A stretch of 64,000 nucleotides of DNA, taken from positions 62,001 to 126,000 of the forward strand of contig NZ_BMTR01000019.1 in the NCBI RefSeq assembly GCF_014649775.1, read 5' to 3'. Positions 1 through 8,352 of this stretch are shown here, in pieces. The position numbers and the translations under genes are program-made. Every line of letters starts with the position of its first letter. Position 1 is the first letter of the stretch. Under the pieces are notes generated by a model. That model ran no database searches and had not been told where the DNA came from. It worked only from the letters and a program-made list of their open reading frames with translations. This stretch comes from Streptomyces longisporoflavus (GTDB lineage: Bacteria > Actinomycetota > Actinomycetes > Streptomycetales > Streptomycetaceae).

Positions 1-378
1 CTCGCCTGCGCCGCGGCGCTGCGTGACCTCGGCGCCGAACACGGAATCCTGGAGCCCGGCGCCGGCGCCGCCGACGTGATGCGCCACGCCGCCGGGACCG
101 GCCACGAGGCCTATCTCGACGCGGCGGCCGACCGGATCGCCGTCGGCGCCGCGGCCATGGCCGCGATCCTCGACCCCGGCTGCGTGGTCCTGGGCGGCGA
201 GGTGGGCCGCGCGGGCGGCGAACCGCTCGCCGTCCGGGTGGCGCACCGCCTCACCGCGATGTCTCCGCTGCGCACGGAGGTCAGGGCGAGCACCCTCGGC
301 GGCTCGGCCGTACTGCGCGGCGCGCTGCTCGCCGCACGGGACGCGGCGCAGGACGAACTTTTCGGGCCACACCCCTGA
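1..378 (+). CDS. ROK family protein, C-terminal fragment
   Basis: The 5' end lies outside the window; the frame is open from base 1 to TGA at 376-378 (125 residues). The motif DPGCVVLGGEVGRAGG is the glycine-rich C-terminal segment of ROK (repressor/ORF/kinase) proteins, which are sugar-responsive repressors or sugar kinases. The helix-turn-helix that would separate the two classes is not in view, so the call stays at family level. The stop codon sits inside a perfect 14-bp tandem duplication (373-400). The next gene on this strand begins about 400 bases downstream behind an FMN riboswitch, so this gene is probably a separate transcription unit. Confidence 0.8.
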   Translation, partial: LACAAALRDLGAEHGILEPGAGAADVMRHAAGTGHEAYLDAAADRIAVGAAAMAAILDPGCVVLGGEVGRAGGEPLAVRVAHRLTAMSPLRTEVRASTLGGSAVLRGALLAARDAAQDELFGPHP

Positions 379-400
379 CAGGCCCGCCCTGACAGGCCCG
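373..400. repeat. 14-bp x2 tandem repeat spanning the ROK stop codon
   Basis: The unit CCCTGACAGGCCCG occurs twice in perfect tandem (373-386, 387-400). The TGA of the ROK gene is in the first copy, and the second copy puts a TGA in another reading frame. Confidence 0.9.
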
Positions 401-476
401 CCTGTGAGCCAGGCCACAGGGGTTCGCCCGTATGGGCCTCGATCAGGCGTGGCACACTGGCTTCGTACCAAAAGCA

Positions 477-603
477 GCGCACTCCGGGGTCGGTGTAATT
501 CCGAACCGGCGGTTATAGTCCGCGACCCGGCCGCCTCCAGCGGTCGGTTGACCAGGTGAAATTCCTGGACCGACGGTGAAAGTCCGGATGGGAGGCAGTG
601 CGC
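477..603 (+). promoter_or_regulatory. FMN riboswitch (RFN element)
   Basis: All conserved RFN blocks are present: GGTCGGTGTAATTCCGAACC, GGCGGTTATAGTCCGCGACC, CAGGTGAAATTCCTG, and CGGTGAAAGTCCGGATGGGA leading to GGCAGTGCGC. A perfect 7-bp closing helix P1 pairs GCGCACT (477-483) with AGTGCGC (597-603). The element lies about 170 nt upstream of ribD. FMN binding is expected to lower expression of the operon. The intervening leader contains a perfect hairpin CTGTCG-TCAT-CGACAG (721-736), but I see no T-rich intrinsic terminator, so control could act on ribosome access or through Rho. Confidence 0.97.
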
Positions 604-773
604 GGCGGGCGGGCATTCGTGCACGTCGCCGAATGGCTTGTTCTGGGGATACCCGGTTTCCGGGCTTCCCGGGAGAGGTCTCGTTTCCGGCGGCGCTCCC
701 GGTGCCGCAGTCCGTACATTCTGTCGTCATCGACAGGCCCCGGAGTCCGTGCCCGAAGAGGCAGGAGGACCCG

Positions 774-1877
774 GTGGCCACCGCAGCCGCAGCCGCAGCG
801 AACGACCATGAGCGCACCGCCATGCGTCGCGCCATCGGGCTCGCCGCCCTCGGACTCGGCTCCACCAGCCCCAACCCGGTCGTCGGATGCGTGATCGTCG
901 ACGCGTCCGGAGAGACCGTCGGCGAGGGCCACCACCAGCGCGCGGGCGGCCCGCACGCCGAGGTCCACGCCCTGCGCGCGGCCGGCGAGAAGGCCCGCGG
1001 CGCCACCGCCCTGGTCACCCTCGAACCCTGCAACCACACCGGACGCACCGGCCCCTGCGCACAGGCGCTCATCGACGCCGGGATCGCCCGTGTGGTCTAC
1101 GCGGTCGGCGACCCGAACCCCACCGCGACCGGGGGCGCGCAGCGACTGCGTACCGCCGGAGTCGACGTGGTGGCGGGCCTGCTCGAAGCCGAGGCGGCAG
1201 CGGGCAACGCCGCCTGGCTGACCTCCGTGCGGCTCGGCCGCCCGCACGTCACCTGGAAGTACGCCGCCTCGCTCGACGGCCGCATCGCCGCAGACGACGG
1301 CAGCAGCCGCTGGATCACCTCCGGCGAGGCCCGCGCCGACGTCCACCGCCTGCGCGCCGAGTGCGACGCGGTCGTCGTCGGCTCCGGCACCCAGCGCGCC
1401 GACGACCCGCACCTCGCCGTGCGGGGCATCGAAGGCGCCGTCCAGCCGCTGCGCGTCGTCGTCGACACGAACGGCACCGCGGTCAGGCCCGGCGCCCGCG
1501 TCCTGGACGACGCGGCACCCACGCTCGTCGCGGTCGCCGAGAACGTGACCGCCGAAGGCGCGGCGGAGACCGTACGACTGCCGCGTGCGGACGGCGGTCT
1601 TGACATCCACGCCCTCCTCGGCGAGCTGCACGCGCGCGGAGTGCGTTCCGTCCTCCTCGAAGGCGGACCGACGCTCGCCGGAGCCTTCGTCGCCGCCGGC
1701 GCCGTCGACCGCGTCGTCGGCTACCTCGCCCCCGTCCTGCTCGGCGCGGGCCCCGCCGCCCTGAGCGGCGGCGGAATCACCACCATCACCGAAGCGTTGC
1801 GGCTCGACGTGAGCGAGACCGTCCGTATCGGCCCCGACCTGCGCGTCACCGCGACCCTCGTAGCGAAGGAGCACTGA
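774..1877 (+). CDS. ribD: Bifunctional pyrimidine deaminase/reductase RibD
   Basis: This enzyme deaminates 2,5-diamino-6-ribosylamino-pyrimidinone phosphate and then reduces the ribosyl side chain, two early steps of riboflavin synthesis. The protein has 367 residues. Residues 10-150 form the cytidine-deaminase-like domain, with zinc ligands in HAE (61-63) and PC-N8-C (C86, C95). The rest is the DHFR-like reductase domain, including LLEGGPTLAGAF near the C-terminus. The GTG start at 774 is chosen because AGGAGG lies at 763-768, 5 bases upstream; the frame is open further 5' but crosses the riboswitch. It is the first gene of the riboswitch-controlled operon, and ribE follows 1 base after its stop. 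Confidence 0.95.
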   Translation: MATAAAAAANDHERTAMRRAIGLAALGLGSTSPNPVVGCVIVDASGETVGEGHHQRAGGPHAEVHALRAAGEKARGATALVTLEPCNHTGRTGPCAQALIDAGIARVVYAVGDPNPTATGGAQRLRTAGVDVVAGLLEAEAAAGNAAWLTSVRLGRPHVTWKYAASLDGRIAADDGSSRWITSGEARADVHRLRAECDAVVVGSGTQRADDPHLAVRGIEGAVQPLRVVVDTNGTAVRPGARVLDDAAPTLVAVAENVTAEGAAETVRLPRADGGLDIHALLGELHARGVRSVLLEGGPTLAGAFVAAGAVDRVVGYLAPVLLGAGPAALSGGGITTITEALRLDVSETVRIGPDLRVTATLVAKEH

Positions 1878-1878
1878 A

Positions 1879-2529
1879 GTGTTCACCGGAATCGTCGAAG
1901 AGCTGGGCGAGATCACCGCCGTCGAGAACCTGGACGACGCGTCGCGCTTCCGCGTCCGCGGCCCCGTCGTCACCGACGGCGCCAAGCACGGCGACTCCAT
2001 CGCGGTCAACGGCGTCTGTCTGACGGTCGTGGAGCACGAGGGCGACGAGTTCACCGCCGACGTGATGGCCGAGACCCTGAACCGCTCCAGCCTCGGCGCG
2101 CTCGCCGCGGGCTCGCGGGTCAACCTGGAGCGGCCCACCGCGGTGGGCGACCGCCTGGGCGGCCACATCGTGCAGGGGCATGTCGACGGCACAGGCGAGA
2201 TCGTCGACCGCAAGCCCTCCGAGAACTGGGAGATCGTCAAGATCTCCCTCCCGGCGGACCTCTCCCGCTATGTCGTGGAGAAGGGCTCCATCACCGTCGA
2301 CGGCGTCAGCCTGACGGTGGTCGACGCCGGGCCCGACTACTTCACCATCAGCCTCATCCCCACCACCCTCGCCCTGACCACGCTCGGCATCAAGCAGCCC
2401 GGCGACCCGGTCAACCTCGAGGTGGACGTCATCGCCAAGTACGTCGAGCGGATGCTCGGCGACCGCGTACTCCCCGCATCCGCTCCCGCATCCGCGTCCG
2501 CCGCTCCCGCCCAGGAGGCCACGAAGTGA
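1879..2529 (+). CDS. ribE: Riboflavin synthase alpha subunit
   Basis: This enzyme dismutates two 6,7-dimethyl-8-ribityllumazines to riboflavin and the pyrimidine substrate. It has 216 residues in the usual duplicated lumazine-binding fold. The first barrel starts [10 protein letters not shown] and has NGVCLTV; the second starts [13 protein letters not shown] and has DGVSLTVVD. The C-terminal tail is Ala/Ser/Pro-rich and poorly constrained. The GTG start follows the ribD stop directly. The 3' end overlaps ribM by 4 bases (GTGA), so translation is probably coupled. Confidence 0.96.
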   Translation: MFTGIVEELGEITAVENLDDASRFRVRGPVVTDGAKHGDSIAVNGVCLTVVEHEGDEFTADVMAETLNRSSLGALAAGSRVNLERPTAVGDRLGGHIVQGHVDGTGEIVDRKPSENWEIVKISLPADLSRYVVEKGSITVDGVSLTVVDAGPDYFTISLIPTTLALTTLGIKQPGDPVNLEVDVIAKYVERMLGDRVLPASAPASASAAPAQEATK

Positions 2530-3191
2530 ACTGGCTCAACTCCGAAGCCTTCACGGTCTTCGGGCAGCACGTGATCTGGTCCGACATGGTGGGCAACACC
2601 ATCGGCCTGATCGCCCTCGCCCTCGGCTGGCGGCGCTCCATATGGACCTGGCCGGCCCAGTTCCTCTCCGGCGTCATCCTCGTCGGCGCCTACGCCTCCG
2701 CCCACCTCTCCGGCGGCGTGGGCAAGCAGCTCCTCGTCATCGGCGTGGCCCTGTGGGGATGGCGCCTGTGGAGCAACGGCAAGCAGCAGGCGCAGGACGG
2801 CTCCATCGCCGTCCGGTTCGCCACCTGGAAGGAGCGCGGGATCCTGCTCGGCGGCACCGCCGTCGGCACCCTCGCGGTGGGCGCCCTGTTCTCCGCCGTC
2901 CCCGACCTGTCCTGGAACCCCTGGCCCGACGCGTACATCTTCGTCGGCACGCTCGCCGCGATGGTTGCCCAGGCCCGCGGCCTGGTGGAGTTCTGGTTCG
3001 CTTGGCTCCTGGTCGACGTGGTCGGCGTACCGCTCGCGTTCAGCAGCGGCCTCGCCTTCTCCGGCCTCGTGTACGTCATCTACCTCGCTCTTGTCCTGTG
3101 GGGCATGCGCGACTGGTGGCTGCGCTCGCGCGCTGCGTCCTCGCAGGCCGCGCAGTCCTCGCAGCCCGTCATGGAAGGAGCCCCGGCATGA
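2526..3191 (+). CDS. ribM: PnuC-family riboflavin transporter RibM
   Basis: This is a 221-residue integral membrane protein of the PnuC family with about six to seven hydrophobic segments. It carries the WxxxR and WxxW-type patterns of that family ([40 protein letters not shown]). PnuC itself moves nicotinamide riboside, but members encoded inside FMN-riboswitch rib operons of Streptomyces and Corynebacterium (RibM/PnuX) are known riboflavin transporters. The substrate call here rests on that context. The GTG start overlaps the ribE stop, and the 3' end overlaps ribBA by ATGA, so all these genes are likely co-translated. Confidence 0.88.
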   Translation: MNWLNSEAFTVFGQHVIWSDMVGNTIGLIALALGWRRSIWTWPAQFLSGVILVGAYASAHLSGGVGKQLLVIGVALWGWRLWSNGKQQAQDGSIAVRFATWKERGILLGGTAVGTLAVGALFSAVPDLSWNPWPDAYIFVGTLAAMVAQARGLVEFWFAWLLVDVVGVPLAFSSGLAFSGLVYVIYLALVLWGMRDWWLRSRAASSQAAQSSQPVMEGAPA

Positions 3192-4486
3192 CTGCGGCAC
3201 CTGTTTGGTACAGCACGGGTCACGAAGAAGACGCGTCTGACCTCGCCCTCGACCCCGTCGAGGCGGCCATCCGCGACATCGCCGCCGGACGGCCCGTCGT
3301 GGTCGTCGACGACGAGGACCGCGAGAACGAGGGCGACCTCGTCATCGCCGCCGAGAAGGCGACGCCCGAGATCATCGCCTTCATGATGAGCGAGTGCCGC
3401 GGCCTGATCTGCGCGCCCATGGAGGGCGACGAGCTGGACCGCCTCCAGCTCCCGCAGATGGTCGAGAACAACACCGAGTCGATGCGGACGGCCTTCACCG
3501 TCTCCGTCGACGCGAGCAGCGCGCACGGCGTCACCACCGGAATCTCGGCCGCCGACCGCGCCACCACGCTCCAGATGCTCGCCGCGGGCACGTACGAGCC
3601 CACCGACTTCGTGCGTCCCGGCCACATCTTCCCGCTGCGCGCCAAGTCCGGCGGCGTCCTGGTCCGCAACGGCCACACCGAGGCCGCGGTCGACCTGGCG
3701 CGCCTCGCGGGGCTGCGCCCGGCCGGCGCCATCGTCGAGATCGCGGGCGAGGACGGCACGATGCTCCGCCTGCCCGAGCTGATCCCCTTCGCCCGCAAGC
3801 ACGGCCTGACGATCATCTCCATCGAGGACCTGATCGCCTACCGCAGCAGCTCCGAGCCGACGGTCCGCCGCGAGGCCGAGGTCCGCCTGCCCACCGCTTT
3901 CGGCGAGTTCACGGCGTACGGCTACCGCTCCACTGTCGACGGCGTCGAGCACGTCGCCCTCGTGCACGGTGAGGTCGGCGAGGGCGCCGACGTCCTCGTC
4001 CGCATCCACTCCGAGTGCCTGACCGGCGACGTCTTCCACTCCCTGCGCTGCGACTGCGGCCCGCAGCTCGAGGCGTCGATGCAGCGCATCACGGACGAGG
4101 GCCGCGGCATCGTGGTCTACCTCCGCGGCCACGAGGGGCGCGGCATCGGCCTGCTCTCCAAGCTGCGCGCCTACGAGCTCCAGGAGCGCGGCAGCGACAC
4201 CCTGGACGCCAACCTGGAACTCGGCCTGCCCGCCGACGCCAGGGACTACGGCGCGGGCGCGCGGATCCTGGACGACCTCGGTGTCCGCAGCGTGCGCCTG
4301 ATGACGAACAACCCCGACAAGACCGACGCGGTGGTCCGGCACGGCCTGGAGGTCACCGGACGCGAGCCCATGCCGGTCAAGGCGGGCGAGCACAACCTCC
4401 GGTACCTGCGCACCAAGCGGGACCGGATGGGTCACGACCTGCCCTGGCTCGACGCCCCCGAAGTGTCCGCCTGCGGCAATCAGTAA
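3188..4486 (+). CDS. ribBA: Bifunctional DHBP synthase / GTP cyclohydrolase II
   Basis: The protein makes both riboflavin precursors: 3,4-dihydroxy-2-butanone 4-phosphate from ribulose 5-phosphate, and the pyrimidine from GTP. It has 432 residues. The RibB half (about 20-225) has [11 protein letters not shown] and [10 protein letters not shown]. The RibA half (about 226-420) has the zinc-binding pattern [16 protein letters not shown] and the glycine-rich GHEGRGIGL. Both active sites look intact. The ATG start at 3188 overlaps the ribM stop (ATGA). ribH follows after 39 bases. Confidence 0.96.
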   Translation: MTAAPVWYSTGHEEDASDLALDPVEAAIRDIAAGRPVVVVDDEDRENEGDLVIAAEKATPEIIAFMMSECRGLICAPMEGDELDRLQLPQMVENNTESMRTAFTVSVDASSAHGVTTGISAADRATTLQMLAAGTYEPTDFVRPGHIFPLRAKSGGVLVRNGHTEAAVDLARLAGLRPAGAIVEIAGEDGTMLRLPELIPFARKHGLTIISIEDLIAYRSSSEPTVRREAEVRLPTAFGEFTAYGYRSTVDGVEHVALVHGEVGEGADVLVRIHSECLTGDVFHSLRCDCGPQLEASMQRITDEGRGIVVYLRGHEGRGIGLLSKLRAYELQERGSDTLDANLELGLPADARDYGAGARILDDLGVRSVRLMTNNPDKTDAVVRHGLEVTGREPMPVKAGEHNLRYLRTKRDRMGHDLPWLDAPEVSACGNQ

Positions 4487-4525
4487 GCAACGTACAGAGA
4501 ACTTTCGAGCGACCAGGAGAAGCGC

Positions 4526-5011
4526 GTGAGCGGCAAGGGTGCACCCGAACTGAGCGTGAAGAACTGCGGAGACCTGCGGGTCGCGGTGATCGCCGCCCAG
4601 TGGCACGAGAAGGTCATGGACGGCCTCGTCGACGGCGCGCTGCGTGCCCTGCACGAGCTCGGCATCAGCGAGCCGACCGTCCTGCGCGTGCCCGGCAGCT
4701 TCGAGCTGCCGGTCGTCGCCAAGGTCCTCGCCGGCCGTGGCTACGACGCGATCGTGGCGCTCGGCGTCGTCATCCGCGGCGGAACGCCGCACTTCGAGTA
4801 CGTGTGCCAGGGCGTCACCCAGGGTCTGACCCAGGTGACCGTGGACACCGGCGTGCCCGTCGGCTTCGGCGTCCTCACCTGCGACACCGAGGAGCAGGCC
4901 CTGGACAGGGCGGGCATCGAGGGCTCCCGCGAGGACAAGGGACACGAGGCCGTCACCGCCGCCGTCGCCACCGCCACCACGCTCCGTACGATCTCCGAAC
5001 CCTGGCGGTGA
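4526..5011 (+). CDS. ribH: 6,7-dimethyl-8-ribityllumazine synthase
   Basis: This enzyme condenses the RibBA and RibD products to lumazine, the substrate of RibE. The 161 residues carry the family landmarks [28 protein letters not shown] and [15 protein letters not shown]. The GTG start has AGGAG about 8 bases upstream. It is the last gene of the riboswitch operon. Only 35 bases separate it from hisE, which has its own promoter-like -10 box. Confidence 0.96.
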   Translation: MSGKGAPELSVKNCGDLRVAVIAAQWHEKVMDGLVDGALRALHELGISEPTVLRVPGSFELPVVAKVLAGRGYDAIVALGVVIRGGTPHFEYVCQGVTQGLTQVTVDTGVPVGFGVLTCDTEEQALDRAGIEGSREDKGHEAVTAAVATATTLRTISEPWR

Positions 5012-5030
5012 GCGGACCCGGGGAGCCGCG

Positions 5031-5036
5031 TAAAGT
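5031..5036 (+). promoter_or_regulatory. Candidate -10 element for hisEG
   Basis: TAAAGT lies 10 bases before the hisE ATG. No Shine-Dalgarno sequence is visible in those 10 bases, so hisE may have a very short or absent leader. The -35 region is weak and the call is tentative. Confidence 0.35.
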
Positions 5037-5046
5037 AGCAGCCATC

Positions 5047-5319
5047 ATGTCCAAGAAGACTTTCGAGGAGCTCTTCACCGAGCTCCAGCACAAGGCCGCC
5101 AACGGCGACCCCGCCACGTCGCGCACCGCCGAGCTGGTCGACAAGGGCGTCCATGCCATCGGCAAGAAGGTCGTCGAGGAGGCCGCCGAAGTCTGGATGG
5201 CCGCCGAGCACGAGGGCAAGGAAGCCGCGGCCGAGGAGATCTCGCAGCTCCTCTACCACGTGCAGGTGATGATGGTCGCCCGCGGCATCTCCCTCGACGA
5301 CGTGTACGCCCACCTCTGA
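5047..5319 (+). CDS. hisE: Phosphoribosyl-ATP pyrophosphatase
   Basis: This enzyme hydrolyses phosphoribosyl-ATP to phosphoribosyl-AMP, the second step of histidine synthesis. The 90 residues match the short all-helical HisE of actinobacteria, with acidic metal-binding helices in [18 protein letters not shown] and [12 protein letters not shown]. The ATG at 5047 gives the canonical start [10 protein letters not shown]. hisG lies 52 bases downstream on the same strand and works one step earlier in the pathway, so the two form a small his unit apart from any main his operon. Confidence 0.95.
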   Translation: MSKKTFEELFTELQHKAANGDPATSRTAELVDKGVHAIGKKVVEEAAEVWMAAEHEGKEAAAEEISQLLYHVQVMMVARGISLDDVYAHL

Positions 5320-5371
5320 GCCGTACGCCCTCTTTGCCCCACTCTCCCGCCACACAAAGGAATCCGACCTC

Positions 5372-6220
5372 ATGCTGCGCATCGCCGTCCCCAACAAGGG
5401 TTCACTGTCCGGACCTGCGTCGGCGATGCTCCATGAGGCCGGATACCAGCAGCGCAAGGAGTCCAAGGAGCTCGTCCTCGTCGACCCGGACAACGAAGTC
5501 GAGTTCTTCTACCTCCGGCCCAAGGACATCGCGATCTACGTCTCGGCCGGCAAGCTCGACATCGGCATCACCGGTCAGGACCTGCTCGTCGACTCGGGCG
5601 CGAACGCCGAGACGATCCTGCCGCTCGGCTTCGCCCGCTCCACCTTCCGCTTCGCCGCGAAGCCGGGCACGGCGAGCACCATCGCGGACCTCGCGGGCAA
5701 GACCGTGGCGACCTCGTACGAGGGCATCGTCGCCAAGCACCTCGCGGACAGCGGCGTCGACGCCTCCGTCGTCCACCTGGACGGCGCCGTCGAGACCGCC
5801 ATCGAGCTGGGCGTCGCCCAGGTCATCGCGGACGTCGTGGAGACCGGCACATCGCTGCGCAACGCCGGCCTCGAAGTGTTCGGCGACCCGATCATGAAGT
5901 CCGAGGCGGTCGTCATCCGCCGCACCGGCGCCGACACCGACGACCCGAAGGTGCAGCAGTTCCTGCGCCGCCTCCAGGGCGTCCTGGTCGCCCGGTCGTA
6001 CGTGATGATGGACTACGACTGCCGCGCCGAGCACCTGGAGCAGGCCGTCGCCCTCACGCCCGGCCTGGAGTCGCCGACCATCTCGCCCCTGCACAACGAG
6101 GGCTGGGTCGCCGTCCGTTCCATGGTCCCGGCCAAGGAGGCGCAGCGGATCATGGACGACCTGTACGCCATCGGGGCGCGGGCCATCCTGACCACGGCCA
6201 TCCACGCCTGCCGTCTCTGA
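5372..6220 (+). CDS. hisG: ATP phosphoribosyltransferase, long form
   Basis: The enzyme commits ATP and PRPP to histidine synthesis. At 282 residues it is the long HisG, with a C-terminal ACT-like histidine-sensing domain. The start is MLRIAVPNKGSLSGPA. The GITGQDLLVDSG segment and the PRPP-binding DVVETGTSLRNAGLEV are present. It should be feedback-inhibited by histidine and should not need HisZ. AAAGGA lies about 11 bases before the ATG. Confidence 0.95.
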   Translation: MLRIAVPNKGSLSGPASAMLHEAGYQQRKESKELVLVDPDNEVEFFYLRPKDIAIYVSAGKLDIGITGQDLLVDSGANAETILPLGFARSTFRFAAKPGTASTIADLAGKTVATSYEGIVAKHLADSGVDASVVHLDGAVETAIELGVAQVIADVVETGTSLRNAGLEVFGDPIMKSEAVVIRRTGADTDDPKVQQFLRRLQGVLVARSYVMMDYDCRAEHLEQAVALTPGLESPTISPLHNEGWVAVRSMVPAKEAQRIMDDLYAIGARAILTTAIHACRL

Positions 6221-6241
6221 TCCGGCGGGAGAACCCACCTC

Positions 6242-6679
6242 ATGTCCGAGCTTCCCGCCCTGCCCGTCACCTTCCGGCCGGGCCGGACCCGCGCGGTCCT
6301 GTTCTCCGCGGGTGTCGCGATCTTCGTGGTCCTCACGGTGATCTCCCTGCTCATCCCCGGCCTCAGCGCGGGGGAGCGCACCAGCTTCATCTTCACCGGC
6401 GCACTGCTCTTCGGTGTGCTCGCGCTGCTGAGCAGGCCCAAGGTCGTCGCCGACGATTCCGGCGTGACCGTCGTCAACATCGCCACCAGCAGGCGTCTGG
6501 ACTGGGCCGAGATCGTCCAGGTCAATCTGCGTCCCGGCGATCCGTGGGTGTTCCTCAACCTCAGTGACGGCACGAGCCTGCCCGCCATGGGCATCCAGCC
6601 GGGCATCGCCAAGCAGCGGGCCATCGAAGACGCCCGAGCGCTGCGCGCCCTCGCCGAGGACCGCACCCCGCAAGGCTGA
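6242..6679 (+). CDS. PH-domain membrane protein
   Basis: The 145-residue protein has two hydrophobic segments (about residues 18-38 and 48-62) followed by a bacterial PH-like domain (KVVADDSGVTVVNIATSRRLDWAEIVQV, split here by eye into short beta strands). Proteins of this type are common and uncharacterised in Streptomyces. It follows hisG by 21 bases and may ride on its transcript. Its stop codon lies in the first copy of a 31-bp triple tandem repeat. No enzymatic function is proposed. Confidence 0.75.
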   Translation: MSELPALPVTFRPGRTRAVLFSAGVAIFVVLTVISLLIPGLSAGERTSFIFTGALLFGVLALLSRPKVVADDSGVTVVNIATSRRLDWAEIVQVNLRPGDPWVFLNLSDGTSLPAMGIQPGIAKQRAIEDARALRALAEDRTPQG

Positions 6680-6745
6680 CGTTGCCGAGGACCGCACCCC
6701 GCAGGGCTGACGTTGCCGAGGACCGCACCCCGCAGGGCTGACGTT
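6653..6745. repeat. 31-bp x3 tandem repeat spanning a stop codon
   Basis: Three nearly identical 31-bp units occupy 6653-6683, 6684-6714 and 6715-6745. The first has caaggctga where the others have cagggctga. The stop TGA (6677-6679) of the PH-domain gene is in unit 1. Because 31 is one more than a multiple of three, the three TGA copies fall in all three reading frames. Confidence 0.95.
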
Positions 6746-6939
6746 TCGGGCCGGGTCTTGATTAATCTGGTGGCGGGGCACGCATGATGTGCCGCCCCGC
6801 CCCTGTCGGGCCCGCCCGGTCCCATGGGGCTCCTGCTACCCGAGGAGTGACTCCCTCCGGCGATGGACGGTTCGTCCTGTAGTACATGCGCCGCCCCCTC
6901 CCGGCATACCGGGACCGGACACACCAGGGAGGCGGCGGC

Positions 6940-8352
6940 ATGACCACCTCCCTGCTGCTTCTCGGGGCGGCATTCCTGCTGATTCTCGCCAACGGCTTCT
7001 TCGTGGCCGCCGAGTTCGGGCTCGTCACCGTCGAGCGCCCGGACGCCGAGAAGGCCGCGGCCGACGGCGACCGACGGGCCCGCAGGGTCGTCGACGCCCT
7101 CAAGGAGCTGTCCTTCCAGCTCTCCGGCACCCAGCTCGGCATCACCATCACCTCACTCGTGGTCGGCATGCTCGCCGAACCGGCCCTCGCGCACCTGCTC
7201 GCGGGCCCCCTCACGGCGACCGGCCTCCCGGAAGGTGCCGTACCGGGCCTCTCCGTGGTGGTGGGCATGCTCTTCGCGTCCGCCGTGCAGATGGTGATCG
7301 GCGAGCTCGTCCCGAAGAACTGGGCGGTGTCCAAGCCGCTCCAGGTCGCGCGGTTCGTCGCGGGCCCGCAGCATGTGTTCTCGCGCCTCTTCCGGCCCGT
7401 GATCTCCCTCCTGAACGCCGTGGCCAACCGGCTCGTGCGGCTCCTCGGCGTCGAGCCAGCCGAGGAGCTGGCCTCGGCCCGCACCCCCGGCGAACTGGTC
7501 TCCCTGGCCCGGCACTCGGCGCAGGCCGGCGCCCTGGAACAGGACACCGCGGACCTGTTCGTCCGTACGCTCTCCCTCGGCGAGCTGACCGCGCAGCACG
7601 TCATGACCCCGAGGGTGAAGGTCAGCGCGTTGCAGACGTCGGCGACCGCCGAGGACGTGGTGAACCTGACCCGCGCCACCGGGCTCTCGCGCTTCCCCGT
7701 CTACAGCGAGCGCATCGACGAGATCGTCGGCATGGTGCACCTCAAGGACGCCCTCGCGGTCCGGGCCCACGAGCGGTTGAGAGCGCCGGTGGGCCGCATC
7801 GCGCAGCCGCCGCTCCTGGTTCCGGAGACGCTGCCCGTGCGGCAGCTCCTCGAACAGCTGCGCAGTCAGCAGCCGATAGCCGTCGTCGTCGACGAGTACG
7901 GCGGCACGGCCGGTGTGGTCACGCTGGAGGACATCGTGGAGGAGCTCGTCGGCGAAGTGCGCGACGAGCACGACCTCCACGATGTGCCCGAACTCGCCGC
8001 GGCACCGGTCGAGGACGGCCGCCCGGCGTGGGACGCCGACGGCAGCTGCCGCGTCGACACGCTCCGGCGGATCGGGCTCGACGTGCCCGAGGGGCCGTAC
8101 GAGACCGTGGCCGGCCTGGTCGCCGATCTGCTCGGCCGTATCCCCGTACCCGGCGACCGGGCGGAACTGCCCGGCTGGCGACTCGCGGTGCGGCAGGTGG
8201 ACCACTACCGCGCCGGGCGGGTACGGCTGGTGCGGGCTTCGGGAGCCACCGACTCTCCCGAAGCCGTCGAAGCCGCGGCCACCCCCGGTGTGACCACCCC
8301 CGGTGCGAAACACGCCCCGGAAATCGTGAGCGTGCCGGAGGCCGCCCGATGA
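6940..8352 (+). CDS. CNNM/CBS-domain membrane protein (hemolysin-C type)
   Basis: The 470-residue protein has an N-terminal DUF21/CNNM membrane domain (about 1-190, start MTTSLLLLGAAFLLILANGF). Two CBS motifs follow (MTPRVKVSALQ; VVDEYGGTAGVVTLEDIVEE), then a C-terminal CorC/HlyC domain (about 370-440). The family is linked to magnesium or cobalt export. ATG 6940 is chosen because GGGAGGCGG precedes it; an in-frame upstream extension to 6886 lacks a ribosome site. The downstream gene is a shorter paralogue overlapping by ATGA, so both probably act together. Confidence 0.87.
   Translation: MTTSLLLLGAAFLLILANGFFVAAEFGLVTVERPDAEKAAADGDRRARRVVDALKELSFQLSGTQLGITITSLVVGMLAEPALAHLLAGPLTATGLPEGAVPGLSVVVGMLFASAVQMVIGELVPKNWAVSKPLQVARFVAGPQHVFSRLFRPVISLLNAVANRLVRLLGVEPAEELASARTPGELVSLARHSAQAGALEQDTADLFVRTLSLGELTAQHVMTPRVKVSALQTSATAEDVVNLTRATGLSRFPVYSERIDEIVGMVHLKDALAVRAHERLRAPVGRIAQPPLLVPETLPVRQLLEQLRSQQPIAVVVDEYGGTAGVVTLEDIVEELVGEVRDEHDLHDVPELAAAPVEDGRPAWDADGSCRVDTLRRIGLDVPEGPYETVAGLVADLLGRIPVPGDRAELPGWRLAVRQVDHYRAGRVRLVRASGATDSPEAVEAAATPGVTTPGAKHAPEIVSVPEAAR

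Noticed and set aside
513-2240. 575-residue open frame antisense to ribD/ribE
   Set aside because: It crosses the riboswitch and mirrors the codon bias of ribD and ribE; no ribosome site or family resemblance.
2526-3191. Nicotinamide riboside transporter PnuC
   Set aside because: Placement inside an FMN-riboswitch rib operon favours the riboflavin-transporting RibM branch.
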